This document shows positions 50,020-59,500 of a stretch of DNA of 64,000 nucleotides, piece by piece (position 1 is the stretch's first letter; every line of letters starts with the position of its first letter). The stretch is from Paenibacillus sp. NAIST15-1 (GTDB lineage Bacteria; Bacillota; Bacilli; Paenibacillales; Paenibacillaceae). The notes beneath the pieces were generated by a model, which was not told where the DNA came from, did no database searches, and saw nothing but the letters and a program-made list of their open reading frames with translations. Made by a program: the position numbers and the translations under genes. The stretch lies in assembly GCF_001894745.1 (NCBI RefSeq), contig NZ_BBYF01000012.1, positions 1 to 64,000 on the forward strand. The letters run 5' to 3'.

Positions 50020-50910
50020 TTATCCAATTGATCGCAAGGTAAGCAAGGTCCATTCTGGCGGGCACAGCAAGCGAACGGGCAGAAACGTCGTCCCCAATCC
50101 TCTGCTCGTATAAATGTGAAGTGGGCGATCCGGTCTATCTAAACGCTCTAGCATGTATAATCCATCTGGGTACCGCTCACCTAACGTTGGAAGGAACAAG
50201 GGGCCCACCAGTGGCACACGAACCTGACCTCCATGACTATGACCAGACAATTGAAGATCAACTTGATAGTTAAGGGCAACCGTTCCCCAATCCGGTTCAT
50301 GGGCGAGCAGAATACAACACATCTTACCCGATATCCCTTGCATAGCACGCGTCATATCAGGAATCCCTTCCAATGCGTCGTCGATTCCCGCCAGAGCGAG
50401 CACTTCATGATTCCGCCTGAGTATCACATTGTCATTCCGCAGCACGCGGATTCCTGCCGTTTGCAGCGCATTCTCCACAGCTTTTGCGCCTCTTCCCCGA
50501 TAGTCATGATTGCCAAGCACAGCATAGGATCCATATGGTGCACGCAGTTGGCGCAGGATTGGTACAATCTCGGCTGGAACCACATCCCCATTATCAACGA
50601 TATCTCCTGTAATGCATATCACATCCGGTTGATTGGCTTGTACATCTTGGACAATGCTCGCAAGCTTCGATTCACTTAGATGATGTCCGTAATGGATATC
50701 TGATATATGCGCTATGGTCAGCCCATTGAAGGAAGCCGGCAGTCCGTGAATATCCAGCTCAAGCTTACGCTGCCGAATATTATTAGGCTCAATGTATCTG
50801 GCATAGCCCCCAACCGCCATAGGCATTGTTATTACTGCCCCTACCATCATGCGCAGTAAACGCCGTCTTCCCGGATTCGCAACTGAATTCGGATTCGTGT
50901 CTCTCGTCAT
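50020..50910 (-). CDS. Tat-exported metallophosphoesterase, YkuE-like
   Basis: A 296-residue phosphoesterase. The N-terminus has GRRRLLRMMVGAVITMPMAV, a twin-arginine signal with hydrophobic core, so it is probably exported folded; B. subtilis YkuE is a known Tat substrate of this family. Metal motifs follow: AHISDIHYGHHL, CITGDIVDNG, VLGNHDYRGRG, LAHEPD and SGHSHGGQVR. It is separate from the metallophosphoesterase at 49123 and not closely similar to it. Substrate unknown, perhaps wall or lipid phosphate. Confidence 0.9.
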   Translation of the reverse strand: MTRDTNPNSVANPGRRRLLRMMVGAVITMPMAVGGYARYIEPNNIRQRKLELDIHGLPASFNGLTIAHISDIHYGHHLSESKLASIVQDVQANQPDVICITGDIVDNGDVVPAEIVPILRQLRAPYGSYAVLGNHDYRGRGAKAVENALQTAGIRVLRNDNVILRRNHEVLALAGIDDALEGIPDMTRAMQGISGKMCCILLAHEPDWGTVALNYQVDLQLSGHSHGGQVRVPLVGPLFLPTLGERYPDGLYMLERLDRPDRPLHIYTSRGLGTTFLPVRLLCPPEWTLLTLRSIG

Positions 50911-51215
50911 TGGAGATTTTATAGCTATCCCCTACCTTTACCTCTTGCATTCAGTAAACGCCGATTCCTATGTATGACTATCCTGTCTCGTCCTTTTATT
51001 ATGAATCAGCTCGGTATTCAATGCAAATCCTAGTGAGGGTCGATTTATCCATGTTCCCATTCGTTTGGAGTAAAGAGCCTGTTTGGCTATCAGAGCGTAT
51101 TGTGTCACATCACACCATTCCTATTTCGCTTCTTCTATACAACAACTGCCGACCACTATTATAGGGCCGGCAGTCCATTGCCTGTATCAATCTCCACGAA
51201 TTGATTGCGCTTCCA
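50911..51215. other. Intergenic stretch of about 305 bp with one hairpin
   Basis: ACTGCCG and CGGCAGT (51145-51174) can form a short stem downstream of the DUF1871 gene, possibly its terminator. No gene was seen. Confidence 0.45.
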
Positions 51216-51578
51216 TTATCCTGGTGAATAATACTCCACATACGGCTGAGCCGCATGCTCGATTAGCGAATCTAAACGCTTACAAAACATTGAAACACTC
51301 GTTCTCCAACGCTGAAGCCTTTCCCTCTCCATGATGGAAGGCCCAATTCCGAAATGCTCCTCCATGCATTGTTCCAGCGCCTCTTCCGTCATCTTCATGT
51401 CCGAGTTGGCAGCACTAAGCTTGACTATGTACGCGGTAAGGCAATCGTATTCATCGTCCGGCGCCCCAAGCGCCCGCAGTCCTAGTGGATCCCACTCGTC
51501 CACCAGCAGTTTCACCTTACTGAAGAGGCTGTTCTCGTACCAGCTGTTCGTGTCCTGTATTGGCAAATGGACTATCAA
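51216..51578 (-). CDS. DUF1871-like small protein
   Basis: A 120-residue soluble protein with the words KLLVDEWDPLGLRALGAPDD and EYDCLTAYIVKL, resembling the DUF1871 family (DPxxL...PxDEYD pattern). It starts with TTG after AGGGGGTG. The function of the family is unknown. It lies between the Tat phosphoesterase and the sdh operon, each separately terminated. Confidence 0.65.
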   Translation of the reverse strand: MIVHLPIQDTNSWYENSLFSKVKLLVDEWDPLGLRALGAPDDEYDCLTAYIVKLSAANSDMKMTEEALEQCMEEHFGIGPSIMERERLQRWRTSVSMFCKRLDSLIEHAAQPYVEYYSPG

Positions 51579-51751
51579 CTCGGCACCCCCTAGTCATCTT
51601 CACAAGCTTCCAGCGCACATTCAAGTTGTTAACCAATACTATAATCGAAAATTCAGTTGTGGAATACAAATTTTTCTTAAAAATTTTTTGCTTCGCTTTG
51701 ACTTGTTTCACGCTCATAACGCCATACGTGGATATCCGAATTATCTGGTAC

Positions 51752-51776
51752 AAAAAAGCGCCCCTATTCGGGGCGC
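51752..51776 (-). terminator. Rho-independent terminator of sdhCAB
   Basis: On the minus strand GCGCCCC, loop GAATA, GGGGCGC is followed by six T. It is 12 bases beyond the sdhB stop. Confidence 0.95.
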
Positions 51777-51788
51777 TCCTACCTTACT

Positions 51789-52553
51789 TTATTGCATAAA
51801 CCAGCGTTTGAACATCAGCTTCGTTGTGTCTTTATTCATCTCAGCAATAGATGTCGTAAGCGGAATTTCCTTCGGACAAGAACGGACACAGTTCTGGGAA
51901 TTGCCGCACCCTTCAATACCGCCGTCCTCAAGCAATTGTTCCAAGCGCTCGTCCTTATTCATTTCTCCTGTCGGATGCGCATTGAACAGTCGAACCTGCG
52001 AGATCGGAGCAGGCCCGATGAAGCTCGTCTTCTCATTTACATTCGGACAGGCTTCCAGGCAGACACCACAGGTCATACACTTCGACAATTCATACGCCCA
52101 TTGTCGCTTCGTCTCTGCCATACGAGGCCCAGGCCCGAGATCATACGTACCGTCAATCGGAATCCATGCCTTGACTTTCTTCAACGCATCGAACATACGC
52201 TGACGGTTGATCACGAGGTCACGAACAACTGGGAACGTCTTCATTGGAGCAATTCGAATCGGCTGTTCGAGCTTATCGATCAACGCAGAGCAAGCCTGTC
52301 TAGGCTTGCCGTTAATGACCATAGAACAAGCTCCGCACACTTCTTCAAGACAGTTCGATTCCCAGCATACCGGAGCAGTTGATTTACCAGCTGCATCCAC
52401 AGGATTCCGTTGGATTTCCATTAATGCGCTAATGACGTTCATATTCGGGCGATATGGGATCTCGAATTCTTCCGTGTACGGCTGCGCGTCCGGCGCATCC
52501 TGACGCGTCACGATCAACTTGACTTTTTTGGATTGTGCCACAGCTTCCGCCAT
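51789..52553 (-). CDS. sdhB: Succinate dehydrogenase iron-sulfur subunit
   Basis: A 254-residue subunit carrying the three clusters: NCLEEVCGACSMVINGKPRQ for [2Fe-2S], MTCGVCLEACPNV for [4Fe-4S] and CGNSQNCVRSCPKEIP for [3Fe-4S]. It moves electrons from the flavin in SdhA to the haem in SdhC. AAAGGGG lies 8 bases before the ATG inside the end of sdhA; the gap between the genes is 2 bases. Confidence 0.96.
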   Translation of the reverse strand: MAEAVAQSKKVKLIVTRQDAPDAQPYTEEFEIPYRPNMNVISALMEIQRNPVDAAGKSTAPVCWESNCLEEVCGACSMVINGKPRQACSALIDKLEQPIRIAPMKTFPVVRDLVINRQRMFDALKKVKAWIPIDGTYDLGPGPRMAETKRQWAYELSKCMTCGVCLEACPNVNEKTSFIGPAPISQVRLFNAHPTGEMNKDERLEQLLEDGGIEGCGNSQNCVRSCPKEIPLTTSIAEMNKDTTKLMFKRWFMQ

Positions 52554-52555
52554 CG

Positions 52556-54313
52556 TTATTCCCCTTTCTTCTTGTTCGCCGTATAGTCACGCTTGCGCGG
52601 TTTGATAAGCGATACATCCACGTCTTCGTATGAAATTTCAGGTCCCTCTGGGGACCATGACGCAATTGTCGTCTTCAGGAACTGCTCATCATTGCGATCC
52701 GGGAAATCAGGCTTGTAATGTGCCCCACGGCTTTCGTTGCGAAGCAGCGCACTCTTCGTCATGGCTTCCGACAGCTCCAGCATATTCCACAACTGACGAG
52801 TGAAGGCTACCCCTTGGTTGCTCCAGCGAGCCGTATCCGTCATGTTGATTTTGCTGTAACGCTGCTTCAATTCCTTAATCTTGTTGATTGTATCTTCCAG
52901 CTTGTTATTGTAGCGAACGACAGTCATATTGTTGGTCATCCATTCGCCCAGTTCCTTATGGATGACGTACGCATTTTCCGTACCATCCATCGTCAGCAAC
53001 TTCTCATATTGTGAAGTTCTTAGCTTCGCCTCACGCTCGAATACGCTTGTCGATACATCCTCTGTCGCTTTGCTCAAGCCACGGACATACTCTACTGCTT
53101 TAGGTCCGGACACCATGCCGCCGAAGATCGCTGACAACAGCGAGTTCGCTCCAAGACGGTTCGCTCCGTGGTACTGGTATTCACACTCACCTGCTGCGAA
53201 CAAGCCCTTGATATTTGTCATCTGGTTGTAGTCGACCCACATGCCGCCCATTGAGTAATGCACAGCAGGGAAGATTTTCATTGGTATCTTGCGCGGGTCG
53301 TCACCCATGAATTTTTCATAAATTTCAATAATGCCGCCGAGCTTCACGTCCAGCTCCTTCGGATCTTTATGCGACAGATCGAGATAGACCATGTTCTCGC
53401 CATTGATGCCCAGCTTCTCATCTACGCACACATGGAAGATTTCGCGAGTCGCAATATCACGCGGAACGAGGTTCCCGTAAGCCGGATATTTCTCTTCAAG
53501 GAAGTACCATGGCTTGCCGTCCTTATACGTCCAGATACGACCGCCCTCACCGCGAGCCGATTCAGACATAAGACGGAGCTTGTCATCTCCCGGGATGGCT
53601 GTCGGGTGAATTTGAATGAATTCCCCATTCGCATAACGAACGCCTTGTTGATACACTGCGCTGGCCGCAGTCCCCGTATTAATGACCGAGTTCGTTGTTT
53701 TGCCGAAGACAATCCCTGGTCCGCCTGTCGCCAGAATAACGGCATCCGCAGCGAAGTGTGTAATGTTCATGCTGCGCAAGTCCTGCGCTGTAATGCCTCG
53801 GCATACGCCTTCATCATCCACGATGGCAGAGAGGAATTCCCAGTGCTCATACTTTGTTACAAGTCCCTCTGCTTCCCAGCGTCGCACTTGCTCATCAAGC
53901 GCATACAGCAGCTGCTGGCCCGTTGTAGCTCCAGCAAAAGCTGTGCGGTGATATTGCGTCCCGCCGAAGCGGCGGAAGTCAAGCAAGCCCTCTGGCGTAC
54001 GGCTGAACATAACCCCCATACGATCCATCAAGTGGATGATGCCAGGCGCTGCTTCACACATCGCTTTTACAGGGGGCTGGTTCGCCAGGAAGTCTCCCCC
54101 ATATACCGTGTCATCGAAGTGCTCCCAAGGGGAATCCCCTTCACCCTTTGTATTTACCGCGCCGTTAATTCCGCCCTGCGCACAGACGGAGTGAGAACGT
54201 TTCACAGGAACTAAAGAAAAAAGGTCGACGTGAACGCCTGCTTCCGCTGCTTTGATCGTTGCCATAAGACCAGCAAGTCCTCCGCCAACGACGATAATGT
54301 TCTGTTTTGCCAT
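52556..54313 (-). CDS. sdhA: Succinate dehydrogenase flavoprotein subunit
   Basis: A 585-residue flavoprotein. FAD-binding GGGLAGLMATIKAAEAG is at the N-terminus and SHSVCAQGGINGA carries the His that binds FAD covalently. The substrate site words HPTAIPGDDKLRLMSESARG and FPAVHYSMGGMWVDYNQMTN follow, the latter with the catalytic region. It oxidises succinate to fumarate in the citric acid cycle. Confidence 0.97.
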   Translation of the reverse strand: MAKQNIIVVGGGLAGLMATIKAAEAGVHVDLFSLVPVKRSHSVCAQGGINGAVNTKGEGDSPWEHFDDTVYGGDFLANQPPVKAMCEAAPGIIHLMDRMGVMFSRTPEGLLDFRRFGGTQYHRTAFAGATTGQQLLYALDEQVRRWEAEGLVTKYEHWEFLSAIVDDEGVCRGITAQDLRSMNITHFAADAVILATGGPGIVFGKTTNSVINTGTAASAVYQQGVRYANGEFIQIHPTAIPGDDKLRLMSESARGEGGRIWTYKDGKPWYFLEEKYPAYGNLVPRDIATREIFHVCVDEKLGINGENMVYLDLSHKDPKELDVKLGGIIEIYEKFMGDDPRKIPMKIFPAVHYSMGGMWVDYNQMTNIKGLFAAGECEYQYHGANRLGANSLLSAIFGGMVSGPKAVEYVRGLSKATEDVSTSVFEREAKLRTSQYEKLLTMDGTENAYVIHKELGEWMTNNMTVVRYNNKLEDTINKIKELKQRYSKINMTDTARWSNQGVAFTRQLWNMLELSEAMTKSALLRNESRGAHYKPDFPDRNDEQFLKTTIASWSPEGPEISYEDVDVSLIKPRKRDYTANKKKGE

Positions 54314-54329
54314 AATGCGTCACCCTCCC

Positions 54330-55001
54330 TTAACCGATGAATGGAATAATAGATTGAACTGCTTCCGCTGCTTGGAACTCTGCCGAGCGGAATCCGATTA
54401 ACGACAATGTGAACATGACTGCCATAATAATGAACAAGCCCATGCAGATTTTTGCGGATACATTTTGTGCGCGTGGTCCAACCGTAATGCCCCAGCTTAC
54501 GAGGAAAGCCCACAATCCGTTCGTAAAATGATAGGATGCAGAAATCGCACCGACCAAATATATGATAAACATAACTGGAGAAGTAATTATGTCATGCATG
54601 TATGTGCCTAGCTGCTCATGCGTAATATTGCCAGTCGCAATTTGAACACGCGTTTCGTACACATGCCATGTGACAAATACGAATGTAATGACCCCTGTTA
54701 TCCGCTGCATCAAGAAAGCTACGTTGCGGCCGTAATTATAATTGCCTACGTTGTTCTTGGATGTGTACGCAATGTACAACCCGTATACGCCGTGATACAG
54801 AAGCGGAAGCCAGATGCCGAACAATTCTAGGAAAAATATAAGCGGCAATTCATTCAAAAATTTGACACTGCCCTGAAATGCTTCCTTCCCGCCTTCGAAC
54901 GCAGCGTAGTTCGTAAGCATGTGCTCGACAATGAAGAATCCGAGCGGAATAATTCCAAGAAGCGAGTGCAGCTTGCGCGAGTAAAAATATCCTCGTTTCA
55001 T
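54330..55001 (-). CDS. sdhC: Succinate dehydrogenase cytochrome b558 subunit
   Basis: A 223-residue membrane anchor with five hydrophobic segments, as in B. subtilis SdhC, where one protein replaces SdhC plus SdhD and binds two haems; the His residues in SRKLHSLLGIIPLG, VEHMLTNY, VTWHVYETR and SASYHFTNGLW fit. The start at 55001 (MKRGYFYSRKL) aligns with the B. subtilis start, but AAAGGGG is 12 bases upstream; ATG 55025 is the alternative. It reads first in sdhCAB. Confidence 0.92.
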   Translation of the reverse strand: MKRGYFYSRKLHSLLGIIPLGFFIVEHMLTNYAAFEGGKEAFQGSVKFLNELPLIFFLELFGIWLPLLYHGVYGLYIAYTSKNNVGNYNYGRNVAFLMQRITGVITFVFVTWHVYETRVQIATGNITHEQLGTYMHDIITSPVMFIIYLVGAISASYHFTNGLWAFLVSWGITVGPRAQNVSAKICMGLFIIMAVMFTLSLIGFRSAEFQAAEAVQSIIPFIG

Positions 55002-55025
55002 AAGCGTGCCGGTTCCCCTTTCCAT

Positions 55026-55331
55026 TTGTGTCCCAGTAGATTTTGGTAATAAACATCCTCATTTTACCTGTGCATGTCGAAAGCGTCAATAATTTGTCAC
55101 AACGAAAAACCACTGCCATGACGCAGTTGTTACCGCTTTCGACAACATTCGCGGTTCTTCCTGCAAACCGCTCTTCTGTAGTTATGTGAACAACTTGTGA
55201 CACTACCATGTTACTCCGAATCCCCTTATAATGGAATTGCAATGTTTTTATATCTTTTATAACTAAAACGCATAAGAAGCCATTCATTTTTACGCTTAGC
55301 TCATCATTCATATCGTAGGAGGCTATGAAAT
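55026..55331. promoter_or_regulatory. Divergent sdhC / LysR promoter region
   Basis: The 306-bp gap lies between the sdh operon and a LysR gene that point away from each other, the usual place for a LysR operator. I could not identify a clear T-N11-A dyad by eye. Confidence 0.45.
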
Positions 55332-56237
55332 ATGCTCGATTTGTTAGAATCATTCGCAGCGGTTGTGGAACTGACGAGCTTGAATCAAGCAGCAAAGCGG
55401 TTGAATATCTCTCAGCCGGCTCTATCCAGGCAAGTAGCGAAGCTTGAGGAAGAACTGGGTGTAGAGCTGTTTATCCGGAATGGCAAGCGGCTGGAGCTAA
55501 CTCGCGTTGGCCAGCTCACGTACGAATTTGCAATCGATATTCGCAATCGCCAGCTCGGTTTCTTGAAGTCCATTGCGTCCTTCAAGGCGGAAGGTCAATC
55601 GTCCATCACCATTGGGGCCAGCTTAACCACACTGCAGACGACACTGCCGCTGTTCATCTCCTCCTTCGTCGAGAAGCATCCTGACGCAAGACTCAAGGCT
55701 GTGACCGGCAAGACGCATGAAATCATCTCGCTTGTCCGCGAACAATCCATTGATCTTGGCATCGTCGCCGATGCGATTCGTGAGCCTGGACTGATGTGCA
55801 TTCCATTGTTCGCGGATCATCTTCAGCTGGTGCTTCCACGCCGTCATCCACTTGCCAGCATCCGCAATTGGACGATGTCCCGCTTGGACGGTCTGCCTAT
55901 GCTCCTCTTCTCTAAGGGAACCTGGTATCGCAAGCTCATCGATGATCTATTCCGCCGATATCGCATCATGCCTGATATTCGCATGGAGATCGATTCCTTC
56001 GAAGCGATAGTTCGCTTGCTCACGACCTGTCATGCAGCTGCTTTGCTGCCACGCTCCTATCTTCGGTTGGAATGGCTCAAGGACAACGATCTGATTGCCG
56101 TTCCCCTAAAGGAATTGAAGCAAACCGAACGTGTAACTTCCATTGTATATGGGGAGCAAGCACTGCTGAGTCCTGTCGCTACGCAGTTTATTGAGGAAAT
56201 TATGGAAGCAGCATCATTATCACAGCTAGGGAAATAG
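55332..56237 (+). CDS. LysR-family transcriptional regulator divergent from sdh
   Basis: A 301-residue LysR regulator: HTH LTSLNQAAKRLNISQPALSR in the first 40 residues and an effector domain (SSITIGASLTTLQTTLPLFI, then SIDLGIVADAIREPGLM). AGGAGG lies 9 bases before the ATG. Placement suggests it controls sdhCAB or itself in response to a metabolite such as a citric-cycle acid (inference). Confidence 0.92.
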   Translation: MLDLLESFAAVVELTSLNQAAKRLNISQPALSRQVAKLEEELGVELFIRNGKRLELTRVGQLTYEFAIDIRNRQLGFLKSIASFKAEGQSSITIGASLTTLQTTLPLFISSFVEKHPDARLKAVTGKTHEIISLVREQSIDLGIVADAIREPGLMCIPLFADHLQLVLPRRHPLASIRNWTMSRLDGLPMLLFSKGTWYRKLIDDLFRRYRIMPDIRMEIDSFEAIVRLLTTCHAAALLPRSYLRLEWLKDNDLIAVPLKELKQTERVTSIVYGEQALLSPVATQFIEEIMEAASLSQLGK

Positions 56238-56345
56238 TCATGGATAGAAAGGAAAAAGAAGGATTACACTCGTTTGCTGTCGAATAAAGTAAGCTTAGAC
56301 AAAAAACATTCTCAACTAGGGGAGAATAAGGAGGAAATGGAAACC

Positions 56346-57110
56346 ATGGTTGTATGTAATCGTTGTGGCAAGCCAATCAACGACAATGAATCCCATCAAT
56401 GCAGTACAGGGTCTGTCCCACCGCAGCATGCTGGTTCCGCAGCAGAGGCATATGTACAGCAAGTATCCGCCACTGCTGAGACAGCGTCTCACAAGACACC
56501 AGGCAGCACAGTGCCTGAATGGGCCAAGTCAATTGACAGCAAGAATATCCTTCAACTGCTGAAGAATCCGGCAAGTGCTCGCAATCTTACTGTCTCCGAT
56601 TGGGTGTATGCGGTCATTGCCGCGTTAGTCTCCGCACTGGGGTTTGCCTTGTTCGGCTACACGCTCTTTGGAAGCTTGTTCGCTTCACTAATGAGTCCAC
56701 TTAGCATATTAGGCGGTTCAAGTTCACTGACCCCGCCATTTAGCTTTTTCATTCAATTGTTTATCTATCAGATTATTGGATTGGCCGCACTCTTTATTAG
56801 TATTTGGTTCATTAGCCGCTGGAAGGGCAGCAAGCCGCTTGACTTGAAGACGACATTTGTCCAATTGGCTGCTATGCAAATGCCTTTTGGCTTAGGATTT
56901 GTGCTCGCATTCCTTCTCGCGATCATTGGATTCAGTTCTTTATCTGTTGCAGTAGCAGCTTTCACTTGGTTCGTATCCGTTATTCTGGTCACGACCGAAG
57001 CAATGGAGCAGACTGAAGTAGCACGTCCGAATCGCTTTCTATTCATCACAGCAAGCATGGGTGCCTACTTCTTACTGACTTATATCGTATTCAAAATTGT
57101 AGTCATGTAA
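56346..57110 (+). CDS. Zinc-ribbon multi-pass membrane protein, Yip1-like
   Basis: A 254-residue protein. It begins MVVCNRCGKPINDNESHQCS, a small zinc ribbon, followed by a polar linker (residues 25-80) and five or six hydrophobic segments from about 85 onward, including a Gly/Ser/Pro-rich loop. It resembles zinc-ribbon plus Yip1-type membrane proteins of Firmicutes with unknown role. AAGGAGG is 11 bases before ATG 56346 and 2 bases before ATG 56337; 56346 was chosen. It lies 108 bp after the LysR gene. Confidence 0.7.
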   Translation: MVVCNRCGKPINDNESHQCSTGSVPPQHAGSAAEAYVQQVSATAETASHKTPGSTVPEWAKSIDSKNILQLLKNPASARNLTVSDWVYAVIAALVSALGFALFGYTLFGSLFASLMSPLSILGGSSSLTPPFSFFIQLFIYQIIGLAALFISIWFISRWKGSKPLDLKTTFVQLAAMQMPFGLGFVLAFLLAIIGFSSLSVAVAAFTWFVSVILVTTEAMEQTEVARPNRFLFITASMGAYFLLTYIVFKIVVM

Positions 57111-57128
57111 AGCCATTTACATAAGCAA

Positions 57129-57172
57129 TAAGCCTGCAGCTCGCTTCTCTATACAAGCGACAACTGCAGGCT
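57129..57172. terminator. Terminator between converging genes
   Basis: AAGCCTGCAG and CTGCAGGCTT, with an inner CGCTT/AAGCG, separate the zinc-ribbon membrane protein gene and ktrA. Confidence 0.8.
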
Positions 57173-57202
57173 TATTTATGACCTTCTACAGCAAGGGATT
57201 CT

Positions 57203-57886
57203 TTACGATTTTTTATCGTTCCCCTTCAACATAAATGCTTCTTCAAAATCTTCGATTTGCGTATTCGTACCAATCATAACCATAATATCTTTCTCATCAA
57301 GCACATCTTCGGCTGATGGTGCAATAATCATACCTTTCGGCTTATTCAGGGCCACGATGCTGCACCCGAACTTAGCTCTTGGATTCACATCCTTGAGCGC
57401 CATGCCTTGCATGCAGCCAGGCACGCTCAGCTCTGCAATGGTATATTCCTTGGACAATTCAATGTAATCCAGCAAGTTCGGTGATACAAGTTGATGAGCT
57501 ACGCGAATGCCCATATCCCGCTCCGGGTAAATAACCCTGTCCACACCGATCCGCTCCAGAACACGTCCATGCAATTCGGAAAGTGCTTTGGCGACAACCT
57601 TCTTCACGCCAAGTTCCTTCATCTGAATACTGACCAGAATGCTCGTCTGAATATCGTCACCAATGGCTACGATCGCGCAATCGAAATTACGTATGCCGAG
57701 TGAGCGCAGCACCTCCTCATCTGATGCGTCCGCTACAACTGCATGGGTTACAAAGCCCATAACATCCCCAATTACTTCCTCATCTTTATCAATGCCTAGC
57801 ACCTGATGTCCGAGCTTGACCAGCTCCTTCGCGAGACTCGAACCGAAACGGCCCATCCCGATCACTGCAAACTGCTGCAACTCCAT
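57203..57886 (-). CDS. ktrA: Potassium uptake regulatory subunit KtrA (RCK protein)
   Basis: A 227-residue RCK protein. The Rossmann loop is VIGMGRFGSSLAKELVKLG (8-26), with acidic IDKD after strand two. The C-terminal RCK_C part (about 140-220) contains PGCMQGMALKDVNPRAKFGC and binds c-di-AMP in relatives. It forms an octameric ring that gates KtrB in response to ATP/ADP. It follows ktrB after 39 bp and is the second gene under the riboswitch. Confidence 0.93.
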   Translation of the reverse strand: MELQQFAVIGMGRFGSSLAKELVKLGHQVLGIDKDEEVIGDVMGFVTHAVVADASDEEVLRSLGIRNFDCAIVAIGDDIQTSILVSIQMKELGVKKVVAKALSELHGRVLERIGVDRVIYPERDMGIRVAHQLVSPNLLDYIELSKEYTIAELSVPGCMQGMALKDVNPRAKFGCSIVALNKPKGMIIAPSAEDVLDEKDIMVMIGTNTQIEDFEEAFMLKGNDKKS

Positions 57887-57925
57887 ATCCCTGTATACTC
57901 CTTCGTCCGTTACAATCTAACTTGC

Positions 57926-59284
57926 TTATCCTATCGTTATTTTTCCTTCTGGGTGTCGGTATAATTCCCGCTCATTTTTCGGGCCTAACGCATAAGCCAA
58001 CGTTAATGGCCCAAGACGGCCTGCAAACATCGTCAGGCTCAGCAGCACTTTTCCGATATCTGATAAATCCGCCGTCAATCCCATTGATAACCCTACCGTT
58101 CCGAAGGCCGATGTTGTATCGAATAATATCATCAGGAAGCTATGATCTTCTGTTGTCGACAATATCATCGATACGATAATGACCAAGAACAATGACAGCA
58201 ACGTCAGCGTAACTGCTTTGAAGATACGATCCTTGGCGAGTCGGTACCGGTAAATGACGATATCTTCTTTCCCGCGAATCATGGCAAATACAGCTCCAAT
58301 GAGAATGGCGAACGTCGTCGTCTTAATACCACCACCAGTGGATCCTGGCGATGCCCCGATGAACATCAAAAGAACCATAAAAAATTGCGAGGCTTGGCGC
58401 ATGGCTCCGATGTCAATCGTATTCGCTCCAGCGGTACGCGGGCTGACAGATTGGAACAGGGATGCCCAGAACTTCTCCCAACCATTCAAACTGCCTAACG
58501 TGCGTGTATTGGTAAATTCAAATATAAATATAACGACCGTTCCGATTACAATGAGCAATCCCGTCATCGTTAACACGATCTTCGTATGCAGAGACAACTT
58601 GCGAGTGCGCTTATATTCCACCAAATCGGACAAGACGATAAATCCAATCCCGCCAAGGATAATAAGCAGCATTGATACCAGGTTAATAATAGGGTCTCCG
58701 ACATAGCTGGTTAAACTCGAAAACGGCCCACTCACAGAGCCGAATAAATCAAAGCCTGCGTTATTAAAAAAAGAAACAGCATGGAAGATCCCGAAATAAA
58801 TGGCCTTGCCTAGCGGAAGATCAAATGCCCATCGCACGGAGAACAGTACAGCTGCCGTTCCCTCGATACATACCGCAAACAATATTACTTTACGGATAAG
58901 GCGCACGATGCCTTCCATGCTGCCCTGATTAAGCGCTTCTTGCAATATAAGCCTTTCCTTCAGCGATATCTTCTTCTTCAGTGCTAATGCAAACAACGTT
59001 GCCATTGTCATGAATCCAAGCCCACCAATTTGAATAAGCAGCATGATGACCACCTGCCCGAATACGGTAAAATGAGTACCCGTATCCACCACAATGAGCC
59101 CCGTCACACAAGTTGCTGACGTTGACGTGAACAATGCATCGAGGAATGGCAGCGGAATCCCATCCGCATTTGATATCGGAAGCATAAGTAGAAATGCACC
59201 CAATAATACAATTGCTGCAAACCCTACAACCAGAATTCGCGGTGGTGTCAGATTAAATCGAATGGCCTTTTTTGTTCCCTCCAC
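57926..59284 (-). CDS. ktrB: Potassium uptake membrane subunit KtrB (TrkH/HKT family)
   Basis: A 452-residue channel-like K+ transporter with four membrane-pore-membrane repeats. The selectivity-filter Gly of each repeat is visible in TCVTGLIV, FNNAGFDLF, PRTAGANT and AFGTVGLSMG. The start at GTG 59284 follows AGAGGTG; the longer frame adds residues that overlap the attenuator hairpin and are not expected in the protein. It pairs with ktrA. A ydaO-type riboswitch lies upstream. Confidence 0.94.
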   Translation of the reverse strand: MEGTKKAIRFNLTPPRILVVGFAAIVLLGAFLLMLPISNADGIPLPFLDALFTSTSATCVTGLIVVDTGTHFTVFGQVVIMLLIQIGGLGFMTMATLFALALKKKISLKERLILQEALNQGSMEGIVRLIRKVILFAVCIEGTAAVLFSVRWAFDLPLGKAIYFGIFHAVSFFNNAGFDLFGSVSGPFSSLTSYVGDPIINLVSMLLIILGGIGFIVLSDLVEYKRTRKLSLHTKIVLTMTGLLIVIGTVVIFIFEFTNTRTLGSLNGWEKFWASLFQSVSPRTAGANTIDIGAMRQASQFFMVLLMFIGASPGSTGGGIKTTTFAILIGAVFAMIRGKEDIVIYRYRLAKDRIFKAVTLTLLSLFLVIIVSMILSTTEDHSFLMILFDTTSAFGTVGLSMGLTADLSDIGKVLLSLTMFAGRLGPLTLAYALGPKNERELYRHPEGKITIG

Positions 59285-59310
59285 GGGAGTCACCTCTTTT
59301 TTTCCCCACG

Positions 59311-59336
59311 AAAAAAAGCACTGGAAATCCAATGCT
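59311..59336 (-). terminator. Attenuator terminator of the ktrBA leader
   Basis: On the minus strand AGCATTGG, loop ATTT, CCAGTGCT followed by seven T lies between the riboswitch aptamer and the ktrB ribosome site. It is placed to stop transcription before ktrB when ligand is bound. Confidence 0.88.
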
Positions 59337-59354
59337 ATCGCTGGTATCCTGACG

Positions 59355-59500
59355 TACATGCCTACGAGGTTAGCTGTCGGATTCGGGCACGTTCAGGCTG
59401 CCCTAATCGCAAGTGGATTCTATGCATCCACAACTGCGATATTCACCCCATTTATCGGGTCCCCCGCTTTCGTTCACTCACGAAACTCGGCTTGTATGCA
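59355..59500 (-). promoter_or_regulatory. ydaO/yuaA-type c-di-AMP riboswitch
   Basis: On the minus strand the leader holds the conserved words GGGGGACCCGA, then AAATGGGGTGAAT, GGGCAGCCTGAA, CCGAATCCG and GACAGCTAACCTCGTAGGC in the order of the ydaO aptamer. This class binds c-di-AMP and turns off K+ uptake genes such as ktrAB. The terminator at 59311-59336 is the expression platform. Boundaries are approximate. Confidence 0.92.

Noticed and set aside
53258-54214. 318-codon plus-strand frame
   Set aside because: It is antisense to sdhA and matches no family.
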